Positions 30,072 to 38,980 of a stretch of 64,000 bases of DNA are shown one piece after another. How positions within the stretch are numbered: position 1 is the first letter of the stretch; each line of letters starts with the position of its first letter. Below the pieces are notes generated by a model that was given only the letters and a program-made list of their open reading frames with translations, was not told the DNA's origin and searched no databases. This stretch comes from Shouchella xiaoxiensis (lineage in GTDB: Bacteria > Bacillota > Bacilli > Bacillales > Bacillaceae_D), in NCBI RefSeq assembly GCF_016907895.1, contig NZ_JAFBCV010000003.1:124001-188000 (forward strand), read 5' to 3'. The translations under genes and the position numbers were made by a program.

Positions 30072-30129
30072 CAAACTTATTTTTATGCTGAAATTTGTCT
30101 AATTCTTACACTAATTATTCAGAATGTAG

Positions 30130-30135
30130 TATAAT
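30130..30135 (+). promoter_or_regulatory. Candidate -10 of mltG
   Basis: A TATAAT at 30130-30135 sits 22 bases before the mltG start. A convincing -35 at 16-18 bases is absent (TTACAC at 30105 would need 19), so this is tentative. Confidence 0.4.
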
Positions 30136-30157
30136 TGGATGGATAAGGAGGCAATTA

Positions 30158-31309
30158 ATGGGAAAACATACAAAGCAAGATTCCAATGAAATTTACCAAG
30201 AGCGCGCATCACAAGCTAGAACGGTGCGTAAGATTGTATTAATCTGCTTATCGGTTATCTTTGCTATAATCTTAATTGGTTTAATTGGCGGTTATACGTA
30301 TTTATCGAATGCCTTAAAACCTGTTGATGCTGAAGGCGAAGGTAATGATATAGAAGTAACCATTCCTGTAAATACATCGACAACTGGTATTGCCACGATC
30401 CTTGAGGAAGAGGGTTTAATTCGTAACGCTTCTTTATTTAGGTACTATACACGCTATAAAAATGAATCGGGATTTCAGGCGGGTACGTATACATTAAATA
30501 CTGAAATGGATACAGATCAGCTAATTGAGCAATTAAAAGATGGTAGAGTCATAGCGGAAGCTGCTTCAACGATTACCATTCCAGAAGGTTTAACTTTAAA
30601 TACAGTAACAGAACGTCTGGCTGAATTTACTGGTACATCGCAAGAAGAGGTCTTTGAGTATATTGATAATCAAGACTATGTAACAGGTTTAATTGAAGAA
30701 TATGAAATGTTAACCGATGAGATATTGAATGAAGATATTCATCATCCGCTTGAAGGGTACTTATTTCCTGCTAGCTATCAGTTTGAAGATGAGCAGCCAA
30801 GTATTGAGGCTGTGATAAAAGATATGCTAAATCAAACAGAACGCGTTTACCAGAACAATAAGACGCTTGTTGAAAATAGTGAGTATTCATTTCACGAATT
30901 AATGACAATGGGGTCTATTATTGAACGGGAAGCACGTGAATCATTTGATCGTTTTGAAATTGCAGGTGTCTTGCATAATCGATTAAACGAAGGAATGATG
31001 CTGCAAGTCGATCCAACCGTTGCCTATGCGCAAGGAGAGCATATCTATATGACTTCATATGCAGACCTAGATATTGATTCGCCATATAATACGTACCGCT
31101 ACACGGGGTTACCACCAGGTCCGATAGCAACCGTTCGTGAGCAATCATTTGTAGCAGCTGCTGATCCCAATGATACGGAGTACATTTACTTTTATGCTCG
31201 TTATAATGGTGATATCATATACAACGAAGATTATGATCAACACCTTGAAGCTCGAAATACGTATCGCCATGAGTGGGAAGAAGCAGCACAAAGTGAGGAT
31301 ACTGAGTAA
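30158..31309 (+). CDS. mltG: Endolytic transglycosylase MltG
   Basis: MltG cleaves nascent peptidoglycan strands at the membrane. The 383-residue protein has a short basic cytoplasmic N-terminus, one transmembrane helix (about residues 28-50), a LysM-like stretch, and the YceG domain with the catalytic glutamate in MGSIIEREA, then NRLNEGMMLQVDPTVAYA and YNTYRYTGLPPGPIA. AAGGAGG lies 5 bases before the ATG at 30158. An intercistronic hairpin follows. Confidence 0.93.
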   Translation: MGKHTKQDSNEIYQERASQARTVRKIVLICLSVIFAIILIGLIGGYTYLSNALKPVDAEGEGNDIEVTIPVNTSTTGIATILEEEGLIRNASLFRYYTRYKNESGFQAGTYTLNTEMDTDQLIEQLKDGRVIAEAASTITIPEGLTLNTVTERLAEFTGTSQEEVFEYIDNQDYVTGLIEEYEMLTDEILNEDIHHPLEGYLFPASYQFEDEQPSIEAVIKDMLNQTERVYQNNKTLVENSEYSFHELMTMGSIIEREARESFDRFEIAGVLHNRLNEGMMLQVDPTVAYAQGEHIYMTSYADLDIDSPYNTYRYTGLPPGPIATVREQSFVAAADPNDTEYIYFYARYNGDIIYNEDYDQHLEARNTYRHEWEEAAQSEDTE

Positions 31310-31324
31310 AACAAGAATGACAAT

Positions 31325-31351
31325 GCAAAGGGGATTGTGAGTCCCCTTTGC
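31325..31351. repeat. Intercistronic hairpin between mltG and trmR
   Basis: GCAAAGGGGA (31325-31334) and TCCCCTTTGC (31342-31351) form a perfect 10-bp stem with a 7-base loop. No T-run follows, so it is more likely an mRNA processing or stability element than a terminator. Confidence 0.6.
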
Positions 31352-31374
31352 ATAACGTGAAAAAGGATGACAAG

Positions 31375-32046
31375 ATGATTAATCAAGAAATAATAAAGTA
31401 TGTTGAAGCACTCACGCCATCGCGCTCTACGATTTTGGCTGAAATGGAACATGTTGCTCAAGTAGAGGGTGTTCCTATTATGGAATTAACAGCCATGAAT
31501 GCCTTGTTGATCCTCTTAAATTTAAAACAGCCAGCTCACATTGTAGAGATTGGAACGGCAATTGGTTATTCCGCTATTCAAATGGCGGAAGCGCTTCCTT
31601 CTGTTCAAATAACAACAATTGAACGAGATGAGTCGAGATACAACCAAGCGTTAGCATACATTAGCCGAGCGAATTTGAGTGATCGAATTACGGTTATCCA
31701 TGGAGACGCGAAAGAAGCGGTTGAATCTGTTGCGCAATTAAGCAAGATTGATGTATTATTTATTGATGCTGCAAAAGGACAGTACCAGTCTTTTTTTGAA
31801 TTATATACTCCTTTCTTGGATGAAGCAGGACTCGTTTTAAGTGATAATATCTTATTTCGTGGACTTGTTGCACAAGAAGACTTATCGGATCAACCGAAAC
31901 GCTATCAAAAATTAGTTGAAAAAATTCAACGGTATAACACATGGCTTTCGGATCATCCACAATATGAAACAAGAATTTTGCCAATTGGTGATGGCCTTGC
32001 TTGTAGCATAAAAAAAGACCATGTAACTTGGTTGAAAGAGGAATAA
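31375..32046 (+). CDS. trmR: tRNA 5-hydroxyuridine methyltransferase TrmR (YrrM)
   Basis: A SAM-dependent class I O-methyltransferase of 223 residues: [20 protein letters not shown] as motif [14 protein letters not shown], then [18 protein letters not shown] with the metal-site aspartate and LSDNILFRG. In B. subtilis YrrM methylates ho5U34 to mo5U34 in tRNA. It follows mltG as in B. subtilis, but the two U32 peptidase-like genes that normally come next are absent. ATG 31375 follows AAAAGGA. Confidence 0.9.
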   Translation: MINQEIIKYVEALTPSRSTILAEMEHVAQVEGVPIMELTAMNALLILLNLKQPAHIVEIGTAIGYSAIQMAEALPSVQITTIERDESRYNQALAYISRANLSDRITVIHGDAKEAVESVAQLSKIDVLFIDAAKGQYQSFFELYTPFLDEAGLVLSDNILFRGLVAQEDLSDQPKRYQKLVEKIQRYNTWLSDHPQYETRILPIGDGLACSIKKDHVTWLKEE

Positions 32047-32048
32047 TC

Positions 32049-32684
32049 ATGAACTCAAACAGACCTGTTATCATTGGAGTTGCAGGTGGAACCGGATCTG
32101 GTAAGACGACGGTTGCAAAAGAAATATTCAACCAGTTTAATCAGTCGTCCATTGTTTTAATTGAACAGGATGCCTATTATAAAAATCAAGACCACTTAGC
32201 ATTCGAAGAGCGTCTGAAAACAAATTATGACCATCCACTTGCGTTCGATAATGAATTGCTTTATGCTCATTTAATGCAATTAACAGACCGGTCGCCTATC
32301 TTTAAGCCAGCTTATGACTATGCAAACCATACGCGAGCGAAAGAAGTGTCAAAAATTGTTCCAAAAGATGTTATTATCCTTGAAGGAATATTGATACTTG
32401 AAGACGAACGTTTACGGAGTATGATGGACATAAAAGTATTTGTAGACACGGATGCGGACATTCGAATTATGAGACGAATTCTTCGAGATACTCAAGACCG
32501 TGGACGCTCTATAGACTCGGTTATCGAGCAATATACGAAGGTCGTTAGACCAATGCACTTGCAATTTGTGGAACCGACTAAGCGATATGCAGACGTCATC
32601 ATACCTGAAGGTGGAGAAAACAAAGTAGCAATTGATTTAATGGCAACAAAAATTCGTACCGTTATTGAGCAGCAGTCAACCTAA
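32049..32684 (+). CDS. udk: Uridine kinase
   Basis: Udk phosphorylates uridine and cytidine. The 211-residue protein has the P-loop [14 protein letters not shown] at the N-terminus, the substrate region [26 protein letters not shown] and [13 protein letters not shown]. Start ATG 32049 comes 2 bases after the trmR stop with AAAGAGG upstream. Confidence 0.96.
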   Translation: MNSNRPVIIGVAGGTGSGKTTVAKEIFNQFNQSSIVLIEQDAYYKNQDHLAFEERLKTNYDHPLAFDNELLYAHLMQLTDRSPIFKPAYDYANHTRAKEVSKIVPKDVIILEGILILEDERLRSMMDIKVFVDTDADIRIMRRILRDTQDRGRSIDSVIEQYTKVVRPMHLQFVEPTKRYADVIIPEGGENKVAIDLMATKIRTVIEQQST

Positions 32685-32746
32685 TGAAATGGTAATCTTT
32701 CTGCTTTAGAATAATGAACTAGATAATTTTGAGGAGTGAAAAAAGA

Positions 32747-33223
32747 ATGTCAGAAGAGAAAAAACATTATATGACAGAAGAAGGTAAAAAGAAGTTAGAG
32801 GATGAGTTGCAGCATTTGATTACAACGCGACGCAAAGAAGTCGTTGAACGTATAAAAGTAGCTCGTAGTTTTGGTGACCTTTCAGAGAACTCTGAATATG
32901 ATTCTGCAAAGGAAGATCAAGCTTTTGTTGAGGGTCGAATTTCCCAGTTAGAGAAAATGATTCGAAATGCAATCATGATTGAAAATCAAAAAGTGGATGG
33001 GAATGTTGTATCACTTGGAAAAACAGTTAGGCTAATGGAACTTCCTGATGGTGATGAAGAAGAATACACAATTGTAGGTTCTGCTGAATCTGACCCAATT
33101 GAAGGAAAGATATCAAATGACTCTCCAATGGCACAAAGTTTGATTGGAAAAACAGTCAAAGATCGAGTGACGGTCAACACGCCTGCTGGTGAGATGCAAA
33201 TTGAAATTCTTGAAATTCGATAG
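32747..33223 (+). CDS. greA: Transcription elongation factor GreA
   Basis: GreA rescues backtracked RNA polymerase. The 158-residue protein has the N-terminal coiled coil ([16 protein letters not shown] to RISQLEKMI) with the tip acidic pair in [17 protein letters not shown], and the C-terminal FKBP-like domain ([12 protein letters not shown]). ATG at 32747 lies 10 bases after GAGGAG. A strong terminator follows. Confidence 0.96.
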   Translation: MSEEKKHYMTEEGKKKLEDELQHLITTRRKEVVERIKVARSFGDLSENSEYDSAKEDQAFVEGRISQLEKMIRNAIMIENQKVDGNVVSLGKTVRLMELPDGDEEEYTIVGSAESDPIEGKISNDSPMAQSLIGKTVKDRVTVNTPAGEMQIEILEIR

Positions 33224-33228
33224 AATCG

Positions 33229-33265
33229 TAAAGCTTCCTGTGTTTTTAACAGGAAGCTTCTTTTT
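33229..33265 (+). terminator. Terminator after greA
   Basis: AAGCTTCCTGT and ACAGGAAGCTT form the stem, followed by CTTTTTAT. Confidence 0.9.
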
Positions 33266-33292
33266 ATAAAGAAAAACGGTACTTCTTATCGG

Positions 33293-33320
33293 TTGAAGTT
33301 TAACTGAAACGAGCTATAAT
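33293..33320 (+). promoter_or_regulatory. SigA-type promoter of the YrrS-like gene
   Basis: TTGAAG (33293-33298) and TATAAT (33315-33320) with 16-base spacing, 40 bases upstream of the start codon. Confidence 0.65.
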
Positions 33321-33359
33321 GAAGTCAGGACACGTAGGATAATTGGAGGTAAATATAAG

Positions 33360-34022
33360 ATGAGCCAACGCTATCAAAAACGTAAAAGTAACCGCACTAG
33401 TAATCGTATCTTAAATATTGCTATCACCGTTGTTGCAGCATTAATTCTTTTTCTTGGAGGTAGTTTACTTATTAATTTCTTCGGGGGTTCTGAAGATGCA
33501 AACGTTCCAGAGCCGGAAACAGGTATAGGTGAGACAGGTGGAGAAGGAGAAACAATTGACGAGGATGAAGAAGCTGCTCCTGATTCAGATGAAGGAACAG
33601 AAGATGAGTCAGGTAATACGGAAGATGATGAAGCAACGGAAGAAGACGAAGATGTAGAAGGAACAGAAGAGGAAGAGGGCACGAACGAAGACGAGGAAAC
33701 TGAAGAAGAGCAATCAGATGGTGCAACCCTTGCTGAAGGGGATATTTTGCAGACGGAGCAAGCCAACCCAACACCAAATGATTTTAGTAGCTCTGGTGAA
33801 AACTGGAATGAAATGGTTCAAGCTCTTTATCAAGCAACAGGCCTCAACAGCTCTACATCAGAGCTTATGTGGTTAGGAAATGGTGGGTCCACAACAAGTT
33901 CTGTAGGTACATTGCTTGAATATAGTACAGGCCTCTATTATCAGGTTCGACTAGAGTGGGAAGATAACCAAGGTTGGAGAATTGGGCAAGTAACAGAGCA
34001 TCAATCAAACCCACGCAATTAG
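33360..34022 (+). CDS. YrrS-like membrane-anchored acidic protein (DUF1510)
   Basis: A 220-residue protein with a basic N-terminus, one transmembrane helix (about residues 18-40), a long low-complexity linker of Glu/Asp/Thr (about residues 55-125), and a C-terminal globular domain (NWNEMVQALYQATGL to GWRIGQV) matching YrrS/DUF1510. Function is unknown; in B. subtilis yrrS lies beside the penicillin-binding gene pbpI, which is not present here. ATG at 33360 follows GGAGG. A long palindrome ends the unit. Confidence 0.82.
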   Translation: MSQRYQKRKSNRTSNRILNIAITVVAALILFLGGSLLINFFGGSEDANVPEPETGIGETGGEGETIDEDEEAAPDSDEGTEDESGNTEDDEATEEDEDVEGTEEEEGTNEDEETEEEQSDGATLAEGDILQTEQANPTPNDFSSSGENWNEMVQALYQATGLNSSTSELMWLGNGGSTTSSVGTLLEYSTGLYYQVRLEWEDNQGWRIGQVTEHQSNPRN

Positions 34023-34023
34023 T

Positions 34024-34058
34024 GAATAAAGCAATGCGCACAGCGCATTGCTTTATTC
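34024..34058. terminator. 16-bp-stem hairpin after the YrrS-like gene
   Basis: GAATAAAGCAATGCGC and its exact inverse flank a 3-base loop (ACA). T residues are within the arm rather than after it, but the stem is long and either orientation could terminate. Confidence 0.75.
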
Positions 34059-34204
34059 ATGAACAGAATGATCCTTAGTACTATAGAGTAGCGAAAAGAA
34101 GTACTATGACAATAAAATAAGGTGAAAAAAGTTAATGCATGAAATTCGTCTTTATTCTGTGTATACTAAAATACGAATGCTTATGGAAGAAGGGAAGGTT
34201 TTTG

Positions 34205-34900
34205 ATGAAAATCGGTATTATCGGAGCAATGGAAGAAGAGGTAGAGTTTTTAAGAACACAAATTTTAAACCCGGTTGTTACAACTATTGCCGATTGTGAA
34301 TTTACAGAAGGTACGATTGGAAAAGCTGGAGTCGTTTTAACCCGCTGCGGAATCGGTAAAGCCAATGCGGCATTAGCTACGGCATTGCTTAATGACCGCT
34401 ATCAACCCGATTATGTAATTAATACTGGTGTTGCGGGTGGTTTAAATAAAACCATGTCCGTCGGAGACCTCGTTATATCAACTGAAGTGCGCTACCATGA
34501 TGTAGATGCAACGGTATTTGGTTATGAGTACGGGCAAGTGCCTGGGATGGTTCCAGCATTTCTTCCTGAACCACTTTTAATGGCGGCAGCGAAAAAAGCA
34601 GCGGAAAAAGTCGGATTTCACACAGAAGAGGGGTTAATTGTCACTGGAGATTCATTTATGGGTGAGGAATCACGTGTGAATGAAGTTAAGACACGTTTTC
34701 CAACTGCGTATTGTGCAGAAATGGAGGCAGGTGCGATTGCGCAAGTCTGCCATCAATTTAAGACTCCATTTGTAATTATTCGTGCACTATCTGATGTGGC
34801 AGGTCAGGATGCGAAAATGTCCTATGACACATTCTTAGAAAAATCTGCGGTAAATTCAGCAAAGCAAGTCATGTTTATGATTGAAGAATTAGTGGATTAA
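34205..34900 (+). CDS. mtnN: 5'-methylthioadenosine/S-adenosylhomocysteine nucleosidase
   Basis: MtnN (Pfs) cleaves MTA and SAH, recycling methyl-cycle by-products. The 231-residue protein has [16 protein letters not shown] at the start, [20 protein letters not shown], the specificity segment [16 protein letters not shown] and the catalytic Asp in RALSDVAG. The frame is open upstream from 34139, but ATG 34205 has GGGAAGG at good distance and starts the conserved domain. The yrrT and mccAB genes that accompany it in B. subtilis are missing. Confidence 0.95.
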   Translation: MKIGIIGAMEEEVEFLRTQILNPVVTTIADCEFTEGTIGKAGVVLTRCGIGKANAALATALLNDRYQPDYVINTGVAGGLNKTMSVGDLVISTEVRYHDVDATVFGYEYGQVPGMVPAFLPEPLLMAAAKKAAEKVGFHTEEGLIVTGDSFMGEESRVNEVKTRFPTAYCAEMEAGAIAQVCHQFKTPFVIIRALSDVAGQDAKMSYDTFLEKSAVNSAKQVMFMIEELVD

Positions 34901-34978
34901 TCTACCTATCCTTCCAAGAAAACAGTGTCATCTCCATTCTTGATCTCTGCTAAGATAGCGTTATGAGGGGGAGATGAA

Positions 34979-35215
34979 GTGGAACAGAAAGAGAAGGATC
35001 TTAAGTGTGCACAACAAGATTACCATGGATTTAGCTTAATATTTTTAGCGGTAAGTTTTTTCTTGACGATTGGGCTTTGGCTCCCTGAACCTTATCAGAT
35101 TCAGCCGACACTTTGGCTTGCTACTGTGATTGGTGTATCGCTTCTATGTGCATGTAGCTGCCACCTGCTTTCTTACCGGGCAAAAATACAATTAGACAAA
35201 CTAGAAAATAAATAG
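34979..35215 (+). CDS. YrhC-like small membrane protein
   Basis: A 78-residue protein with two transmembrane helices (about residues 17-36 and 44-64), the second containing a Cys cluster (CACSC), and charged termini. Size, topology and place next to mtnN resemble YrhC of B. subtilis. Function is unknown. It begins with GTG at 34979 after GGGGGAG. Confidence 0.65.
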   Translation: MEQKEKDLKCAQQDYHGFSLIFLAVSFFLTIGLWLPEPYQIQPTLWLATVIGVSLLCACSCHLLSYRAKIQLDKLENK

Positions 35216-35216
35216 C

Positions 35217-35250
35217 TAAAACGACCTTATCTAGCGGATAAGGTCGTTTA
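35217..35250. terminator. Bidirectional terminator between YrhC-like and Nudix genes
   Basis: AAAACGACCTTATC pairs with GATAAGGTCGTTT around a short loop; A/T tracts on both flanks serve both converging genes. Confidence 0.85.
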
Positions 35251-35856
35251 TTGCTGTTTTAGGTGCTGTAAGAAGCTATTTAGCACCCGTGCTGTCAGAC
35301 CCCACACGATGCGATTATTGTATGTATAGAAATACTCTGGCATCTGATAGGTCTTTCTTTCATAAGCTCGTTTATTTGCGATTTGATTGATCGGAAAATT
35401 CTCACCAGGTTCAATTGTAATCGTTATATAGCCTGTTGTAGGCTCGGTATGAAGCAAGTAGTCAAGTGGGATTGTAAACCAGTCATCAACCTCTTCTGGA
35501 TTAGGCTGGATGGTATCAAGTGAGTACACTTCTGCAACAAATGGATAGATTAAACCTTTTCGTGGTGATTCAATTTTTGGCAAAGCTGCGAGAATACTAA
35601 GAAGGGAAGGGTCAATTCCCAGTTCCTCAGTGAATTCGCGGATTGCTGCATCTTTAGGCGTCGAATCTGCCTGGTCAATTCGCCCTCCTGGAAAGCAGGT
35701 TTCTCCAGGTTGCGCATTTAATGAGAGTGCACGAACTTGAAAAAGAATATGAACCTGATTTTCAATTTGAACGAGCGGAAGAAGGATTGCTGCGTCTTTT
35801 TGATGCGATGCTACTGGTTCAGTAGTAAGTCTCTGTTTGATTTCATGGAAGTGCAC
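35248..35856 (-). CDS. Nudix hydrolase, CoA pyrophosphatase type
   Basis: A 202-residue Nudix protein. The Nudix box is intact: GGRIDQADSTPKDAAIREFTEELGI has the GX5EX7REUXEEXGU spacing except for the first acidic position, which reads as Asp/Ala-rich sequence. The preceding QPGETCFPGG matches the CoA-pyrophosphatase (NudL) extension. Substrate is therefore probably CoA or its derivatives, by family only. GTG at 35856, eight bases after AAAGGAGG, is preferred over an upstream start. Confidence 0.82.
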   Translation of the reverse strand: MHFHEIKQRLTTEPVASHQKDAAILLPLVQIENQVHILFQVRALSLNAQPGETCFPGGRIDQADSTPKDAAIREFTEELGIDPSLLSILAALPKIESPRKGLIYPFVAEVYSLDTIQPNPEEVDDWFTIPLDYLLHTEPTTGYITITIEPGENFPINQIANKRAYERKTYQMPEYFYTYNNRIVWGLTARVLNSFLQHLKQQ

Positions 35857-35998
35857 GACGCAAACCTCCTTTAAAAACTTGTTTGTAAGATGATGTAACA
35901 CAATTGCTGTCTAGCACGTGGATATCCGATAGAGTAAGAGTAAGGAAAGGATGCAACCTTTGCTTCCGAATTGTTCTTTCTTGTCTCTCTCCCCAATT

Positions 35999-36031
35999 GA
36001 GGCGACCATTAACTGGTCGCCGCTTTTTTTA
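35999..36031 (+). terminator. Plus-strand terminator without an obvious upstream gene
   Basis: GGCGACCA and TGGTCGCC flank a TTAAC loop, then GCTTTTTTT. The T-run is on the plus strand only, while the genes on both sides are on the minus strand, so the transcript it ends is unknown. Confidence 0.7.
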
Positions 36032-36032
36032 T

Positions 36033-37022
36033 TTAATAGATTAACGTTAGGAATTCTTCTTTATCTATGTTGCCAAAATAAGCTTTTAAATCAACGTCCT
36101 CAAGCGTTTGTGCTAATTCTTTTGCATCGTAGCGTTTACCGATAAACACTTTTTCAAGTTCTGAAACATCCGCAACACCAAAGAAATCACCATAAATCTT
36201 ACACGCTTCTATCATGCCTTTTTTTACATTTAAGCGTAAATCAATCGAACCAATTGCAAAGCGTTTGGAGCGTTGGATATCAAAAGAAGGAGATTTTCCA
36301 TAGTTCCAATCCCAATTTTGATAACGTTCTTTTGATAGTGCATGAATTTCGTTCCACTCTTTTTCCGTTAAATCATGTTTTGGAATATTCGTTTCGTTAT
36401 TGAAGATGTAGCTCAATAGAAGTTGTTTAAATTCATCCATTGTGACTGGATTATTTAAGAATTCGGAGATATTCGCAACACGACTTCTGATTGATTTTAT
36501 CCCTTTTGATTTGATTTTTTCATCTTTCACTTTAAGGGCAGAAACGACGTTTTCTATCTCAGATTGAAGCATGAGTGTACCGTGAGAAAACATTCTACCT
36601 TTTGTTGTGAATTGCGCATTGCCTGAGATTTTTCGTTCGCCTACTTGAATGTCGTTACGGCCACTTAATTGAGCGTCTACACCTAATTGTTTTAATGCTT
36701 GAACAACAGGCTCCGTAAATTTTTTGAAATTATGGAACGAGTCACCGTCATCTTTTGTAATAAAGCTAAAGTTTAAATTGCCTAGGTCGTGATAAACAGC
36801 TCCACCACCTGAAAGGCGACGTACAACATGAATATGATTTTCTTTAACGTAATCGAGATTAATTTCTTCGAATGTATTTTGGTTTTTCCCTATTATAATG
36901 GATGGTTCGTTTATGTAGAAAAGTAAATAGGTTTCTTCAGGATCTAAATTTTTTAGCGCCCATTCTTCAATAGCTAAATTAATCTGTGGATCGGTTATGT
37001 TTGCATTGTCAATAAATTTCAT
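36033..37022 (-). CDS. lplJ: Lipoate-protein ligase
   Basis: The 329-residue enzyme attaches free lipoate to lipoyl domains. It has LLFYINEPSIIIGKNQNTFEE, the lipoate-pocket motif RRLSGGGAVYHDLGNLNFSF, the lysine in GERKISGNAQ and SHGTLML, plus the C-terminal accessory domain. B. subtilis LplJ has nearly the same length. ATG 37022 is preceded by AAAGGGG. A likely -10 (TATACT on the minus strand, 37056-37061) lies upstream. Confidence 0.93.
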   Translation of the reverse strand: MKFIDNANITDPQINLAIEEWALKNLDPEETYLLFYINEPSIIIGKNQNTFEEINLDYVKENHIHVVRRLSGGGAVYHDLGNLNFSFITKDDGDSFHNFKKFTEPVVQALKQLGVDAQLSGRNDIQVGERKISGNAQFTTKGRMFSHGTLMLQSEIENVVSALKVKDEKIKSKGIKSIRSRVANISEFLNNPVTMDEFKQLLLSYIFNNETNIPKHDLTEKEWNEIHALSKERYQNWDWNYGKSPSFDIQRSKRFAIGSIDLRLNVKKGMIEACKIYGDFFGVADVSELEKVFIGKRYDAKELAQTLEDVDLKAYFGNIDKEEFLTLIY

Positions 37023-37168
37023 AGTAGATAGCCCCTTTCAATTCCATTCTTTTTTAGTATACCTATTTCCCTTCTTTTAATCGACTATTTCGCTTAAACA
37101 AATGGTTTAAACTAGATCATAGTGACAATTAAGGCTATGATAGCTCCAAAGGAGTAGACTTACTATGA

Positions 37169-38119
37169 ATGAGGAAGCGAGATTCTATTTTGATTTACAT
37201 TAATAAATTATTACAAAAAGGGTTACCGTTTTTAACTCCAGTAGCTGTGCTAATGGGCGTGTTAGCTGCCGCTCAGTTAGAAGGGTTTGTGTATTTAGTA
37301 CCATGGATTTTTGCACTCATGTCATTTGCAAATAGTATTACAATCCATCCTGCTGATTTGAAAGAAGTTGTCCATTTTCCATTGCCGTTTACTTTTGTAC
37401 TCTTGCTTTTACAAGTTGTTATGCCAGCTATAGCTTACGGAGTCGGTTGGCTGTTATTTAACGATGATTATTTTACGCGAACGGGTTTAGTTCTGGCTTT
37501 TTCAATCCCAACTGGCATTGTGTCTTTAATGTGGATCTCTGTTTATGGTGGGAATCGTACGCTAGCACTGTGCGTTATTTTAGTTAACACGTTAGTTGCT
37601 CCCGTGTTTATTCCAGCAACATTAGCTGTTTTTTTCGGAGCGGTAATTGATCTAGATACACTCGGAATTTTACTTGGTGTGTTTTGGATGGTTGTTGCGC
37701 CTTCCGTGTTAGCGCTTGTAATGCATGTTTATAAACCTAATTGGGTTAGTCCAATTCACAAGATAGGTGCACCGTTTACAAAACTAGGATTGTTATTTGT
37801 CATCTGTTTAAATAGCTCTGTCGCCGCTCCATACTTCCGTGCATTTGATTTCGGACTTTTTTCAATTACAGCAACCGTTTTTATCTTAGCTATTATCGGT
37901 TATTTTACAGGACTTCTAGTAGGGAAATGGGCTAAGTTTTCAAGAGAAGACCAATTAAGTATGATGTTGTTAACTGGGATGAGAAATATCGGAGTTGGTG
38001 CTGCAATTGCAGTAGTGTATTTTCCACCTGCTGTAACGTTGCCGGTCATTGTAGGGACGTTATTTCAACAAGTATTGGCTGCCTTTTTTGGAAAATGGAG
38101 ATCGGTGAAAAAAAGCTAA
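37169..38119 (+). CDS. BASS-family (bile acid:sodium symporter-like) transporter
   Basis: A 316-residue protein with about nine to ten hydrophobic helices. Family segments include the early FANSITIHPADL, FSIPTGIVSLMWISVYGGN, and the crossover region LLTGMRNIGVGAAIA. BASS proteins couple Na+ to organic anions; substrate unknown. The in-frame ATG (37169) is 14 bases from AAAGGAG, while an out-of-frame ATG at 37165 is better spaced; see findings. Confidence 0.85.
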   Translation: MRKRDSILIYINKLLQKGLPFLTPVAVLMGVLAAAQLEGFVYLVPWIFALMSFANSITIHPADLKEVVHFPLPFTFVLLLLQVVMPAIAYGVGWLLFNDDYFTRTGLVLAFSIPTGIVSLMWISVYGGNRTLALCVILVNTLVAPVFIPATLAVFFGAVIDLDTLGILLGVFWMVVAPSVLALVMHVYKPNWVSPIHKIGAPFTKLGLLFVICLNSSVAAPYFRAFDFGLFSITATVFILAIIGYFTGLLVGKWAKFSREDQLSMMLLTGMRNIGVGAAIAVVYFPPAVTLPVIVGTLFQQVLAAFFGKWRSVKKS

Positions 38120-38147
38120 AAAGGAGATGCATTTAGCCATCTCCTTG
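38113..38147 (-). terminator. Terminator of sigK
   Basis: AAGGAGATG and CATCTCCTT flank an 8-base loop; on the minus strand the stem is followed by TTTAGCTTTTTTT, so it mainly serves sigK. Confidence 0.8.
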
Positions 38148-38151
38148 TTGC

Positions 38152-38862
38152 TTAACCTTTTCCGCGACTGTGCTTGTAGAATTCATGAAAAAGCTTCATC
38201 AATGCTCGTTTTTCAATTCTTGATACATAGCTTCTGGAGATATTGAGCTCTTTTGCGATTTCACGCTGCGTGCGCTCCTCCTCTAATTGCAAGCCAAAAC
38301 GACCAACGATCACTTCTTTTTCACGATCATCAAGTACGTGAATGTACTGATAAATTTGCTTTTTCTCCATCTTAGCTTGTAATAGATCAACAATATCTTC
38401 TGCATCTTCTTGAAGAATGTCAATTAAACTAATTTCATTTCCTTCTTTATCAGTCCCAATCGGATCGTGTAAAGAGACATCTTTTTTTACTTTTTTTAAA
38501 GCTCTGAGATGCATTAAAATCTCATTCTCTATACAACGGGCAGCATAGGTAGCGAGTTTTGTCCCTTTTCCTTCAGAATAGCTCTCAATTGCTTTAATGA
38601 GTCCGATTGTGCCAATCGATATTAAATCCTCCGCATCTTCACGTGTGTTTTCAAATTTCTTGACAATGTGGGCCACAAGCCTTAAATTATGTTCAATTAA
38701 TAAATTTCGCGCTTCTTTGTCGCCTTCTGCCATTAATTTTAAGTATTTTTTTTCGTCATCCTTGCTTAAAGGTTGAGGAAAAGCATTGTTCTTTACATAC
38801 GAAACAAAAACAATCACTTCTTTTGCAAAATAAGTGATCGCAGCAAGTATAGCAGACATCAT
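38152..38862 (-). CDS. sigK: RNA polymerase sigma factor SigK (pro-SigK), uninterrupted
   Basis: The late mother-cell sigma factor, 236 residues. It has a hydrophobic pro-sequence (residues 1-21) ending VFVS before [12 protein letters not shown], the expected SpoIVFB cleavage region, then region 2 ([34 protein letters not shown]) and region 4 ([34 protein letters not shown]). The gene is continuous: no skin-type element interrupts it. GGAGGTGA precedes tandem ATGs at 38862 and 38859. The minus strand has CATACGTAT at 38886-38878, a possible SigE/SigK -10, though very close to the start. Confidence 0.96.
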   Translation of the reverse strand: MMSAILAAITYFAKEVIVFVSYVKNNAFPQPLSKDDEKKYLKLMAEGDKEARNLLIEHNLRLVAHIVKKFENTREDAEDLISIGTIGLIKAIESYSEGKGTKLATYAARCIENEILMHLRALKKVKKDVSLHDPIGTDKEGNEISLIDILQEDAEDIVDLLQAKMEKKQIYQYIHVLDDREKEVIVGRFGLQLEEERTQREIAKELNISRSYVSRIEKRALMKLFHEFYKHSRGKG

Positions 38863-38980
38863 CTTCACCTCCAATTTATACGTATGCGCTGCCGGGCTTG
38901 TTTGTGTCTGTACCAAGAAAATACAGATGGTCAGAACCGTTTGATTACTTTCATGCAAGACGAAAATTAGGGGAGGGCTT

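Noticed and set aside
33374-33777. Serine/leucine-rich minus-strand frames opposite the YrrS-like gene
   Set aside because: Antisense of the Glu/Asp-rich linker; no start context and low complexity.
38152-38862. Possible skin-like element interrupting sigK
   Set aside because: The frame is continuous with all sigma regions in order; there is no insertion or recombinase gene.
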